Shown here in pieces: positions 8,336 to 16,366 of a DNA stretch of 64,000 bases. The notes under the pieces are model-generated. The model did not search any database, was not told the DNA's origin, and saw nothing but the letters and a program-made list of their open reading frames with translations. Numbering within the stretch: the stretch's first letter is position 1; each line of letters begins with the position of its first letter. The DNA is from Fen-178 sp963722575 (GTDB lineage: Bacteria; Acidobacteriota; Terriglobia; Bryobacterales; Bryobacteraceae): positions 186,001-250,000 of the forward strand of contig CAVRNR010000022.1 in the NCBI GenBank assembly GCA_963722575.1, read 5' to 3'. The position numbers and the translations under genes were made by a program.

Positions 8336-9186
8336 AGCGAGCACCCCGTTCCGGCGGCGCACTCTTGGAGCGCCCGCCCGACCAGCACACGGCACATTTC
8401 GCGGCGGTATTCCGCTGAAGCGCGCACGTCGGTGATGGGCCGCACCTCGCGCGCCACTTCGTCGCACACTTCGGCCAGGGTGGCTTCATCTGCCTTGCGT
8501 CCCACCAGGAGTTTCTCCGCGTTGACGGCGCGGACGGGCGTTGGCGCCACCGCGCCCAGCGCGATGCGCACCCATTTCGCGCGGCCCTTGGAATCCAACT
8601 GAAGGCCGGCCGCCGCATTCACCAGAGAGATATCGTCTTCGGTGCGTCCCAGCTTCTGGAAAGACCAGCGCGCGCCGCGCGGCGGCACTGGGATAGCCAC
8701 TTCGACGATCAGCGTTCTGGTCTTTCGCGGGCCGGAGTAGAAAGCGGCCAGGGGGATCCTGCGCCGGCCGCGCGCGTCCGCCAGCACCACCTCGGCGTCC
8801 AGCGCCAGCAGCGGCGTAGCGGTATCCGCCGCCGGCGAGCCGTTTGCCAGGTTGCCTCCCAGCGTGGCCATATTGCGGATCTGCACCGAACCGCAGGTAG
8901 CCGCGGCCCGCGCCAGGATGCCGCCGGCCAGTGCCCGGATAGCGGGCGAATTCTCGATCGTTGCCATGGTGGTGGTGGCGCCGATGACGCAGGCTTGGCC
9001 TTTGCGGCGGATATAGCTCAAGCCGGCGTGCGTGATGTCGATCAAGATGCGAGTGGACCGGTCCGCCTCGACCACCAGGTCCGTGCCCCCCGCCACAAAC
9101 CGCGCCCGGTTCTTCCCGTTTTGAAGCAGACGAAGCGCTTCGCGAACGGTGCCAGGCCGATAGAAAGCTTCGACTGTATCGAACAT
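8332..9186 (-). CDS. FAD-binding subunit of a xanthine-dehydrogenase-family hydroxylase (YgfM-like)
   Basis: 284 residues from the ATG at 9186 (MFDTVEAFYRPGTVREAL), preceded by GGAGGGAAGG five bases away; an in-frame ATG at 9213 has no such site. FAD-binding motifs are present: RFVAGGTDLVVEAD and the NMATLGGNLANGSPAADTAT segment, followed by the C-terminal CO-dehydrogenase-flavoprotein domain. It is the first gene of the operon and carries electrons from the [2Fe-2S] subunit to the final acceptor. A promoter-like sequence lies at 9227-9255. In the E. coli cluster ygfM occupies the equivalent role. Confidence 0.93.
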   Translation of the reverse strand: MFDTVEAFYRPGTVREALRLLQNGKNRARFVAGGTDLVVEADRSTRILIDITHAGLSYIRRKGQACVIGATTTMATIENSPAIRALAGGILARAAATCGSVQIRNMATLGGNLANGSPAADTATPLLALDAEVVLADARGRRRIPLAAFYSGPRKTRTLIVEVAIPVPPRGARWSFQKLGRTEDDISLVNAAAGLQLDSKGRAKWVRIALGAVAPTPVRAVNAEKLLVGRKADEATLAEVCDEVAREVRPITDVRASAEYRREMCRVLVGRALQECAAGTGCSL

Positions 9187-9226
9187 CCTTCCCTCCACAG
9201 ACAATGCTCCCACAGGACCTGAACAG

Positions 9227-9255
9227 AATATAGCAAGGTTACAAATTGGTTACAA
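9227..9255 (-). promoter_or_regulatory. Sigma-70-type promoter with spaced direct repeat, upstream of the hydroxylase operon
   Basis: On the minus strand, TTGTAA (9255-9250) and TATATT (9232-9227) are separated by exactly 17 bases, about 40 bases from the first ATG. The octamer GGTTACAA (plus strand) occurs twice, at 9237-9244 and 9248-9255, offset by 11 bases (one helical turn) and covering the spacer and -35. This looks like an activator or repressor site. It is prediction only. Confidence 0.5.
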
Positions 9256-9260
9256 GGTTC

Positions 9261-9348
9261 GTGGGGCAGGATGGCATCCTGCGGCGGGTTGGCAACCCGC
9301 CAGTTGCGGCGGTTACCAACCGCCGCGCAGGATGCCATCCTGCCCCAC
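9261..9348. repeat. Mosaic of four small hairpins bounded by GTGGGGCAG/CTGCCCCAC
   Basis: The outer ends are inverted copies (GTGGGGCAGGAT.. and ..ATCCTGCCCCAC). Inside are small hairpins with 3-base loops: CAGGATGGCATCCTG, GGCGGGTTGGCAACCCGCC, GCGGCGGTTACCAACCGCCGC and CAGGATGCCATCCTG. The architecture matches the element at 16878-16986. It sits between divergent operons, just upstream of the HEAT/SEC-C gene. Confidence 0.8.
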
Positions 9349-9366
9349 ACGCTGTGGCGCGCTAGA

Positions 9367-10398
9367 ATGAAAAGCTCTCATATGCTCTTTCTTTCCGATT
9401 CGATCATAGACTCACGGGATCGTCTGCTAAGCGATGTCGGCCGTGGCAAAATCACATCGGAGCAGGCCTATCGGCGTCTGCTGGAGCTGGAGCCCGATGA
9501 CCACATCGCGTTGCTGGGAATGAGCCGGTTGCGGCGGGAGGCTGGCGACCTGGCCGGCGCCGAGGACTACTTGTGGCGCGCCGCCCTGGCCCAGCCCTGC
9601 ACCTGGCCTCCGTACCTGGAGCTGTCCCAACTGCTTTCCGAACAGGTGGCCCTTTCCCAGGGGCTGGCCGAACTGGCTTTCAGCAAGGTGTTGCTCGACG
9701 AGGAAGATCTTGAGGCTCTCGGGCCGGACCCAATCCCATTCGGCTTAGACGAAATCGAGGGGTATAAGGACCTGAGCAGGGAGGAGCAGATTGAACTGGT
9801 GATCGAACCATTGCGCCGGCGGCGGGACCTCGAACCCGCGCCCGTGACCGCCCGCCTGCGGCCGTACCGGCTCATCCATCAATTGCAGGTAGCCGAAGAC
9901 CTGGATGCGCAGCTCGTCGACGCGTTGGTCCATGAAGGAGAGTCCATCGCCCCTCTCCTCGTGGGAGTGCTGCGTGGTTGGGCGCAGAGTTTCCTGCCCG
10001 AGGACCAGGAAGACATCGTAGAGAACACACTCGCCCTGCTGGGTGAGATCGGTCACGCGGGCGCGATTCCGCATCTGCTGGAGTTCACGGTCCTGGACAA
10101 TGTGGATTTATCCGGCGCCGCGGATTGGGCGATCGATCGCATCATCGAGATCGATGGCGAACAGGCCGCGCGGGTGATCGGCGGGATCGCTTCCGGCCTC
10201 GGCGCCAGCGAGCGAATCGCGGTGCTGGAGAGATTGCTTCGCCATCCCGGATTCGACGCCACGGGAGAGTTATTCGCGCGGCTGGGCGAGGACCTCAACC
10301 GCATCCCCAAGCGGGATTACGATCCCTTTCTCCCCCTGCTGGTGAGTACCATGATCGCGGCGCGAGGCCGTGCGGCGTCGAGCTTGCCCGTGCGCTAG
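9367..10398 (+). CDS. HEAT-repeat protein, N-terminal half of a frameshifted HEAT/SEC-C gene
   Basis: 343 residues from the ATG at 9367 (MKSSHMLFLSDS); the longer open frame upstream is only the palindromic repeat. The sequence is helical, beginning with a TPR-like segment (RLLELEPDDHIALLGMSRLRREAGDLAGAEDYL). HEAT-like units follow that mention paired helices such as ALLGEIGHAGAIPHLLEF and ADWAIDRIIEIDGEQAARVI. The frame ends at TAG 10396-10398. The homologous continuation (GVELARALVRRNGALLPRK) is read in another frame from about 10377, so one base appears to be missing near 10360-10377. The intact product would be a helical scaffold with a C-terminal metal-binding motif. Function is unknown. 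Lack of a Shine-Dalgarno leaves the start uncertain. Confidence 0.65.
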   Translation: MKSSHMLFLSDSIIDSRDRLLSDVGRGKITSEQAYRRLLELEPDDHIALLGMSRLRREAGDLAGAEDYLWRAALAQPCTWPPYLELSQLLSEQVALSQGLAELAFSKVLLDEEDLEALGPDPIPFGLDEIEGYKDLSREEQIELVIEPLRRRRDLEPAPVTARLRPYRLIHQLQVAEDLDAQLVDALVHEGESIAPLLVGVLRGWAQSFLPEDQEDIVENTLALLGEIGHAGAIPHLLEFTVLDNVDLSGAADWAIDRIIEIDGEQAARVIGGIASGLGASERIAVLERLLRHPGFDATGELFARLGEDLNRIPKRDYDPFLPLLVSTMIAARGRAASSLPVR

Positions 10399-11936
10399 TA
10401 CGGCGCAACGGCGCTCTCCTGCCGAGGAAGATTCGCCGGGAGTGCGAGGATCTGATTGAGACTCTTGGCGCTGGTGCGCCCCCTCCTCCGCTGCCCGCGA
10501 AACCCTCCCCATGGACGGTGTACGACATCTGCGCCGGTAAGGCTGTTTGGGAAGACGAAGACAAAGAAGAGGAAGATGTCGCGCTACCACCAGAGCCGGT
10601 GCAACGGAGGCAGACGCCCGGCCGCAACGACCCATGCTGGTACGGTAGCGGCAAGAGGTACAAAAAATGCCATCTGGATGCCGATGAGCGGCCCCAGAGT
10701 GCGCCGCCAGTCGTACGCGGCGAATACCAAGCGTTGCGCAACCGGCTGGGCAAATTCCTCATGGAAACAACCTCCAAACGCGACACCCGTCAGGCCCAGA
10801 AGAAGTTTTTCGGCGGCGCGGCCGAGGATGACCAAACACCGCCCCTGATCGACTGGATGATGCATGACTGGGTTCCGCCGCGTCTCGGCCACACCATCAT
10901 GCAGGAGTACTTGCTCAAGCACGGCGCCGGTCTTCGGCCGCGGGAGCGCGAGTTGGTCGAAGCCTGGTCGCACAGCTTTTTCGGACTGTACGAGGTGCGG
11001 GAGGTCAAAGCCGGAAGCGGCGTCGAAGTGAAGGACCTGGTCACCGGCGATGTCTTGTTCGTGCACGACGTGAACATGTCGAACAAGCTGGTGCGCTGGG
11101 ACGGCTTGCTGGCGCGCGTGGTCCCAGGCGAACGCGGCCACGAGTTCAGCGGTGTGGGCATCACCGTTCCACGCAACCACCTTGAGCCACTGCGCGCTTG
11201 GATGGAGGAGGACCGGCTCCGAACCGGCATGCCCTGGCCCGAGTACCTGAAACACAACCTGCCGCGCATCCGCCGCCAGCCGGAGGAACTCCACGCGGAA
11301 TGGATTGAATCGCTTCAGTTGTCCAATACCGATGGCGAGGAACTGCTGTTCTCCAAAGCCGTGTACCGGGTGGTGGACCATGCGGCGCTCATGGCGGTTC
11401 TTCGAAGCCACCCGGAGATTAGCAAAGACGACGAGGGACAGCGCTTCGTCTGGTTGAGGGGTCCGGCCGAGGAGGAAGGACGCACGGTGCTGGGCAGCAT
11501 ACGGATCGAGGACGCGGAGATTGTGTTCGAATCCAACTCGAAACAGCGCCACGAGCGAGGTAAGCGGATGCTCGCCAAACTTGCCGGCCCGGAATTGAAG
11601 CACCTGCGCGATGAGTTCACCACGCAGCGGGAAATGAAGCGGAGGGCTGCTAATGAGCCTCGCGCCGCCGAACCGGTGCGGGACGAAATTCCACCCGAGG
11701 TGCGCCACAAACTGATTACGGAGTATATGGAGCAGCAAACCGCTAAGTGGCCCGACATGAAGCTTCCCGCGCTCGGCGGGAACACTCCGCGCCAGGCCGT
11801 GAAGACCGCTGCCGGCAGGCTCAAGGTCGCGGCCCTTCTGCGGGATTTCGAGAACCTTGAGGGGCACAAGCGCCAGACCGGCGAACCGTATTGCGATGTC
11901 GCCCGCCTCCGCGCCGAACTAGGTTTGAAGGAATAG
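10377..11936 (+). CDS. SEC-C-motif protein, C-terminal half of the frameshifted HEAT/SEC-C gene
   Basis: About 519 residues continue the preceding HEAT protein after a one-base frame change. The start is set where homologous-looking sequence begins, not at a start codon; an open frame extends further upstream as a shadow. Key feature is a SEC-C-type zinc motif, GRNDPCWYGSGKRYKKCH, near 10621-10670, in which one of the usual first cysteine pair is replaced (PCWY instead of PCPC). The remainder (about 400 residues) is unrecognised and charged, with a lysine/arginine-rich C-terminus. The gene ends one base before the convergent AlkD-like gene. SEC-C motifs occur at the end of SecA and in many uncharacterised proteins, so no function is assigned. 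Confidence 0.6.
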   Translation, partial: VELARALVRRNGALLPRKIRRECEDLIETLGAGAPPPPLPAKPSPWTVYDICAGKAVWEDEDKEEEDVALPPEPVQRRQTPGRNDPCWYGSGKRYKKCHLDADERPQSAPPVVRGEYQALRNRLGKFLMETTSKRDTRQAQKKFFGGAAEDDQTPPLIDWMMHDWVPPRLGHTIMQEYLLKHGAGLRPRERELVEAWSHSFFGLYEVREVKAGSGVEVKDLVTGDVLFVHDVNMSNKLVRWDGLLARVVPGERGHEFSGVGITVPRNHLEPLRAWMEEDRLRTGMPWPEYLKHNLPRIRRQPEELHAEWIESLQLSNTDGEELLFSKAVYRVVDHAALMAVLRSHPEISKDDEGQRFVWLRGPAEEEGRTVLGSIRIEDAEIVFESNSKQRHERGKRMLAKLAGPELKHLRDEFTTQREMKRRAANEPRAAEPVRDEIPPEVRHKLITEYMEQQTAKWPDMKLPALGGNTPRQAVKTAAGRLKVAALLRDFENLEGHKRQTGEPYCDVARLRAELGLKE

Positions 11937-11937
11937 A

Positions 11938-12672
11938 TCACGAAGACTTGCCGCGGCGGAAGCGGGCGCGCGCGGCAGGCGTCATCTTCTCGGTCGCGTA
12001 CTGAAAGATCAGCCGCGGCGCCCGGTCCTTCCACTCCAGCAGAAACGCCTCCACCGGCTGGGGGTCCTGTTTCCACGCTTCGCGCAGAAACCAACCCGCG
12101 CCCTGGTGGACTACGCGCTCCCGGTCCATCATGAGTGGACGCAGGAAATCCAGCAGCGGCGGCATCTCCGGCCGCGTCTTGAGCAGGCCCAGCATGGCCA
12201 CCGGCACGGCCCTTCGCTGGTACTTGAGCGCCGATTCGCGCCAGCCGGCCAGCACCGTGAGATCGATGCGGCTTTCGAGCAGCGGCGCGATCACCTCTCC
12301 ACAGAGAACGTCCGTGTGCGCCCAGTTCCGAATTCCCGCTTCGAACCATTTGGCCAGCATGCCAACGGACTTGGCATCAAGCTCGTCGCGCCGCGTCTTG
12401 AGAAAGCGAATGGCCAGAGCGCCCTCTTCGTACTTCCCACTTTGGAACAGCAGCTCGCCGGCTTTCAGAAAACCGCGCAGCCCAAGACCGCCGTAGCTCT
12501 CGAGCCACTCCTGCTGTTTGTCGTTCCAGATGGGATGGTCCTTGTCGAGCAGGCCCCATGAGTCGTAGCCCTCGCGGAAGTAGCGCGCCCACTTGCCGGC
12601 CTGCTTGGGGTCGTGATGCGCGGCGCAGTAGGACCGTATCTCAGATGCCAGATCTTCCGGCTTCTTTTTCAT
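11938..12672 (-). CDS. DNA-alkylation-repair-like HEAT protein (AlkD family)
   Basis: 244 residues from the ATG at 12672, which has GGAGG nine bases upstream; a GTG two codons earlier is less well placed. The fold is all-helical HEAT-like. Features such as WARYFREGYDSWGL, IRNWAHTDVLCGEVIAPLL and ERVVHQGAGWFLREAWKQD match AlkD-type proteins (PF08713 family), which recognise and excise alkylated bases. The basic C-terminus (RARFRRGKSS) is compatible with DNA contact. It is convergent with the SEC-C gene, with one base between them. Some members of this family are not glycosylases, so the activity is probable, not certain. Confidence 0.75.
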   Translation of the reverse strand: MKKKPEDLASEIRSYCAAHHDPKQAGKWARYFREGYDSWGLLDKDHPIWNDKQQEWLESYGGLGLRGFLKAGELLFQSGKYEEGALAIRFLKTRRDELDAKSVGMLAKWFEAGIRNWAHTDVLCGEVIAPLLESRIDLTVLAGWRESALKYQRRAVPVAMLGLLKTRPEMPPLLDFLRPLMMDRERVVHQGAGWFLREAWKQDPQPVEAFLLEWKDRAPRLIFQYATEKMTPAARARFRRGKSS

Positions 12673-12723
12673 TGGCACACGCCTCCAGAAAGTTTGACAC
12701 TTGCGCCGCCCGCTGGCGGCCGT

Positions 12724-13839
12724 TCATGCCATGCGGCGGCCGGTCTCCCGGGTATCGTACCCGCAGAGCGCCTCCAATTCGTGGCGGAATGCGGCTTGCG
12801 TCAGCGTGTCGAGGAGCCGCTCGACGGCGCCGAGTGCCAGGTGCTCCTGGCGAAGGACCATGTCATACCGTTCGCTGGTGAGGGGCACAAAGTCGAGGCC
12901 AAACGCGCGCGCGGCGGAACGGGTGGCCACGCAGCAATCGGCTAGGCCGGCGTAGACGCGCCATGCCGCCGCCAGGTGGCCGGCGGCACACTCGGAGTAG
13001 CCGCCGACGGAGCGCGGCGAAATGCCCGCGGCCTTGAGACGGCGGTCCAGCAGTTGGCGGCTGCCCGAGCCTTTCTCGCGGTTGACCAGCTTCACTTCGG
13101 CGCGCGCCAGGTCTTCCACGCGGCGGATCTTTTTCGGATTGCCGCGCGCCAGCACGAGGCCCTCTTCCCACACGGCGAATGCGAAAACCGCGACGCTTTT
13201 TCTGGGGAATTCCGTGCGAATGGCGGATACCTCGTCTTTCAAGTGTGTGCCGGCGACGTGAACCATGCGCCGCTGGAGAAGATGCAAGGCTACCGTGCTA
13301 TTGACGGGCGCCGTCACCAGCCGGACATTGGCGCGCTGCAGATGACGCGCCAGCACCGAGGTGGCGGGGTCGCAACCGGCCACCAGCAGGCGGCTTTCGG
13401 AATCCTCGTCGCGCAGCAATTGCACCATCGACCGCGCGGGGATCGCCAGCAGCGCGTCGGTGGGCGGCAGGTGCATGGGAGCGGACACGGCGGGCACACC
13501 CACCAGCCGGCCGTTCACGCGGCACAGTTCGAGGGGAGCGCCGGCGAACAGATCGCCCGCGCCGATGATTTCGGCGCGCACCGAGCGGGGCGGACGTGGC
13601 GGGGCCGAGTCGAGGCGGAAAAGGTCTTCGACGGGGGTTTCCAAGGCGCGGGCCAGCCGCAGCGCGACGGCGGTATTGGGCACATAGTTGCCCGCTTCCA
13701 TGGCGTAGATGGTTTGGCGGCTGACGCCCGCCAGCTTGGCCAGGGCGGCGGCGGCGACCCCGCGCCGTTGCCGGAACTCCGCCAGCCGGTTATGCACGCG
13801 CGGCTCGGGGGCTGTGGTATTGTCCTTTAATAGTGTCAT
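12724..13839 (-). CDS. XRE-type regulator fused to a periplasmic-binding-protein-like domain (probable molybdate regulator)
   Basis: 371 residues from the ATG at 13839. Residues about 15-70 form an XRE helix-turn-helix (LAKLAGVSRQTIYAMEAGNYVPN). Residues about 150-360 form a PBP-like domain, including VLARGNPKKIRRVEDL and KLVNREKGSGSRQLLD, the hallmark of the substrate-binding domain found in ModE-like and molybdate-responsive one-component regulators. It is divergent from modABC, with start codons only about 8 bases apart, so its own promoter must lie inside modA or its start is later. A GTG at 13797 (VHNRLAEFRQRRG) would leave 50 bases of intergenic DNA. It probably represses or activates modABC and perhaps the Mo-hydroxylase operon. 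The ligand is inferred from position. Confidence 0.8.
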   Translation of the reverse strand: MTLLKDNTTAPEPRVHNRLAEFRQRRGVAAAALAKLAGVSRQTIYAMEAGNYVPNTAVALRLARALETPVEDLFRLDSAPPRPPRSVRAEIIGAGDLFAGAPLELCRVNGRLVGVPAVSAPMHLPPTDALLAIPARSMVQLLRDEDSESRLLVAGCDPATSVLARHLQRANVRLVTAPVNSTVALHLLQRRMVHVAGTHLKDEVSAIRTEFPRKSVAVFAFAVWEEGLVLARGNPKKIRRVEDLARAEVKLVNREKGSGSRQLLDRRLKAAGISPRSVGGYSECAAGHLAAAWRVYAGLADCCVATRSAARAFGLDFVPLTSERYDMVLRQEHLALGAVERLLDTLTQAAFRHELEALCGYDTRETGRRMA

Positions 13840-13847
13840 TGTCGTCC

Positions 13848-14597
13848 ATGCGTTGTGGCTGCCTACTATTGTGCCTGCTTTCGGCCGCCTGCGGGCGGCG
13901 GGCGGAGCCGCACAAGGTCTCCATCGCCGCGGCGGCGGATTTGCAGTTCGCGCTGGAGGGGATTTCGGGGGCATTCCGGGCGGCGCATCCCGATGTGGAC
14001 GTGCAGGTGGCGTACGGCTCGTCGGGCAATTTCTACGCGCAGATCCGCAACCGGGCGCCCTTCGATGTTTTCCTTTCGGCGGACGTGGAGTATCCGCGCA
14101 AGCTGGCGCAGGAGGGGATCGGCGCGCGCGACTCGCTATTCGTGTACGCGGTGGGCCGGATAGTGGTATGGGTGCCGGCCGCATCGCCGCTGGACCCTGC
14201 CACCGCGCTGCGGGCGGCTTCGGTGCGGCACGTCGCCATCGCCAACCCGCAGCACGCGCCGTACGGCCGGGCGGCGGAAGCGGCCCTGCGCTCGCTGGGC
14301 GTCTATGATAGCGTCGTGGGAAAATTGGTGCTCGGCGAGAACGTCGCGCAGACACTCGAATTCGTCCAAAGCGGCGCGGCGGATGTGGGAATCGTCGCTC
14401 TCTCGCTGGCGCTGGCGCCGCCGGTCCGCGGCCAGGGACGCTATTGGGAAGTGCCGCCGGAGGCTTACCCGAAGATCGAACAGAGTGGCCTCATTTTGAA
14501 GGACTCCAAGGCGGCCCGGGAGTTCCGGTCATTTCTGCTGGCGGCGGGCGGGCGGCGCATCTTGAAGGAGTTCGGATTCTCTCTGCCGGAAAAGTGA
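13848..14597 (+). CDS. modA: Molybdate ABC transporter, substrate-binding lipoprotein ModA
   Basis: 249 residues from the ATG at 13848; a GTG at 13833 is in frame but would overlap the divergent regulator. The N-terminus MRCGCLLLCLLSAAC ends in a lipobox (LSAAC), so this is a membrane-anchored lipoprotein. Binding-protein motifs are typical of ModA: AAADLQFALEGI, YGSSGNFYAQI, NPQHAPYGRAAEAAL, GENVAQTLEFVQSGAADVGIVAL. It captures molybdate (or tungstate) and delivers it to ModB. It is followed one base later by modB. Together with modBC it forms a complete importer next to a molybdenum-enzyme operon. Confidence 0.93.
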   Translation: MRCGCLLLCLLSAACGRRAEPHKVSIAAAADLQFALEGISGAFRAAHPDVDVQVAYGSSGNFYAQIRNRAPFDVFLSADVEYPRKLAQEGIGARDSLFVYAVGRIVVWVPAASPLDPATALRAASVRHVAIANPQHAPYGRAAEAALRSLGVYDSVVGKLVLGENVAQTLEFVQSGAADVGIVALSLALAPPVRGQGRYWEVPPEAYPKIEQSGLILKDSKAAREFRSFLLAAGGRRILKEFGFSLPEK

Positions 14598-14598
14598 T

Positions 14599-15273
14599 AT
14601 GGACTGGCAAGCTATCTGGCTGAGCGTGCGCTTGGCGGTTTCGACCACCCTGATCCTGCTGGCGGTGGGAATGCCGCTGGCCTACTGGCTGGCGTTTTCG
14701 CCGCATCGCTGGAAGTTCCTGGTGGAAGCTGTGGTGGCGTTGCCGCTCGTCTTGCCGCCGACGGTCCTGGGGTTCTACGTGCTGCTGGCCATCGGCCCGC
14801 GCAGTCCGGTGGGCGCGCTCTATGCCAGGCTCACCGGCGGCATGTTGCCGTTTTCGTTCCAAGGGTTGCTGGCGGCCTCCGTGCTCTACAGCCTGCCGTT
14901 CACGGTGCAGCCCGTGGCCGCGGCATTCGGGGCGGTGGACCGCAAACTTGTGGAAGCGTCCTGGTGCCTGGGAGTCTCGCGGATGGCGACGTTCCGCCGC
15001 GTCATCGTGCCGCTGGCGCTGCCCGGCGTCGCCACCGGCGCCATTCTGAGCTTCGCCCACACCATGGGCGAATTCGGTGTGGTGCTGATGGTGGGCGGCA
15101 ATATCGCGGGGGTGACGCGCACGGTTTCGATTTCCATCTACGACCAGGTGCAAGGATTGAACTACGGCGCGGCGGCGGAGACTTCGCTGGTTCTGGTGGC
15201 CGTTTCGTTTACGGTGCTGGCGCTCACCTACGCGCTGCAACGCCGGGTTTGGGCACTATGGCCAATGAGCTGA
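14599..15273 (+). CDS. modB: Molybdate ABC transporter permease ModB
   Basis: 224 residues, the standard length, with about five hydrophobic helices. The permease loop that contacts the ATPase is present (VEASWCLGVSRMATFRRVIVPLALPG, the EAA motif), followed by THTMGEFGVVLMVGG-like sequence typical of ModB/CysT permeases. It forms the membrane channel of the molybdate importer. It starts one base after modA and overlaps modC by 16 bases, so the operon is tightly coupled. Confidence 0.95.
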   Translation: MDWQAIWLSVRLAVSTTLILLAVGMPLAYWLAFSPHRWKFLVEAVVALPLVLPPTVLGFYVLLAIGPRSPVGALYARLTGGMLPFSFQGLLAASVLYSLPFTVQPVAAAFGAVDRKLVEASWCLGVSRMATFRRVIVPLALPGVATGAILSFAHTMGEFGVVLMVGGNIAGVTRTVSISIYDQVQGLNYGAAAETSLVLVAVSFTVLALTYALQRRVWALWPMS

Positions 15274-16331
15274 CCTGTCACTGCCGGAAGCGGTTGGCCT
15301 CCGGTTTCGAACTGGATGCGGAGCTGTCTCTGCCGCTCGACGAATCTCCGGTGACGGTGCTGTTCGGCCCATCCGGCTCGGGCAAGACCACGTTGTTGCG
15401 GCTGCTGGCGGGCCTCGACAGGCCGGACAATGGGGCCATCACCTTCCGCGATTCCGTGTGGTACGACGGAGGGCGAGCGATTTGCCTGCCGCCCCAACAA
15501 CGGCGCGCGGTGTTCCTGTTTCAGGACTGCGCGCTGTTCCCGCACTTGACTGTCGCCGCCAACGTGGAGTATGCCGCGCCCCGCGATACCGCCCGCAGAC
15601 TCATGGAAATCTTCGGCCTGGCGGAGTTAGCCGATCGCTTCCCCCGCGCGCTCTCCGGCGGACAACAACAGCGCGTAGCCGTTGCGCGCGCCTTGGCCGC
15701 GGAGCCGGCGCTGCTGCTGCTGGATGAGCCGCTTTCGTCGCTCGACGCCGCCGCGCGCGGTCGCATGCGGCAGGAGCTGCGGCGGATGCTACTCAATGGC
15801 GGCGTCCCCAGCATCGTCGTCACGCACGACCGCATGGAGGCCGTGGCGCTGGGCGACTGGATGGCGGTGATGGTGGACGGCCGAATCCGGCAGGCCGGCC
15901 CGGTCGGCGACGTATTCCGTCACCCGGCCGATGCGCAGGTGGCGGAGTCGGTGGGCGTCGAGAATGTCCTGCCGGCCCAGATCGTGTCACACCACTCGGG
16001 CCTGCTCACGGTGCAGGTGGGAACGGCGCAATTGCAGTGCGTCGACTCGGGCGAAACCGGGGCGGTGGTGGCGTGTATTCGCGCGGAGGATGTGGCGCTC
16101 ACGCGCGACTCGCCGCGCGATGCAAGCGTCCGGAACCGCTTGCCGGGCCGCGTGCTTTCGGTGATTCCGGAAGGCCCACTAGCGCGCGTGGAACTGGATT
16201 GCGGCGTCCCGCTGGTAGCCGTGATCACCGCGCAATCGGCCGCCGAGCTTCACCTGAAACCCGGCGACGCCATGTGCGCCGTGGTGAAGACAACCTCGGT
16301 CCACCTCACGGTTGCACCCAGCAAGCGTTAA
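15258..16331 (+). CDS. modC: Molybdate ABC transporter ATP-binding protein ModC
   Basis: 357 residues from the ATG at 15258 (MANELTCHCRKRL), inside the last codons of modB. The ATPase domain has Walker A GPSGSGKTT, the Q-loop region, signature LSGGQQQRVAVARAL and Walker B ALLLLDEPLSSLD, then the switch His in VVTHD. The C-terminal third (after about residue 240) has the Mop/TOBE-like oxyanion-binding domain that may sense molybdate (GVENVLPAQIVSHHSGLLTVQVG). It energises molybdate import. It is the last gene of modABC; it ends with TAA and no strong terminator follows. Confidence 0.94.
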   Translation: MANELTCHCRKRLASGFELDAELSLPLDESPVTVLFGPSGSGKTTLLRLLAGLDRPDNGAITFRDSVWYDGGRAICLPPQQRRAVFLFQDCALFPHLTVAANVEYAAPRDTARRLMEIFGLAELADRFPRALSGGQQQRVAVARALAAEPALLLLDEPLSSLDAAARGRMRQELRRMLLNGGVPSIVVTHDRMEAVALGDWMAVMVDGRIRQAGPVGDVFRHPADAQVAESVGVENVLPAQIVSHHSGLLTVQVGTAQLQCVDSGETGAVVACIRAEDVALTRDSPRDASVRNRLPGRVLSVIPEGPLARVELDCGVPLVAVITAQSAAELHLKPGDAMCAVVKTTSVHLTVAPSKR

Positions 16332-16366
16332 CCTAACACCGGCCGATTTCATATATCGGTGACAGG

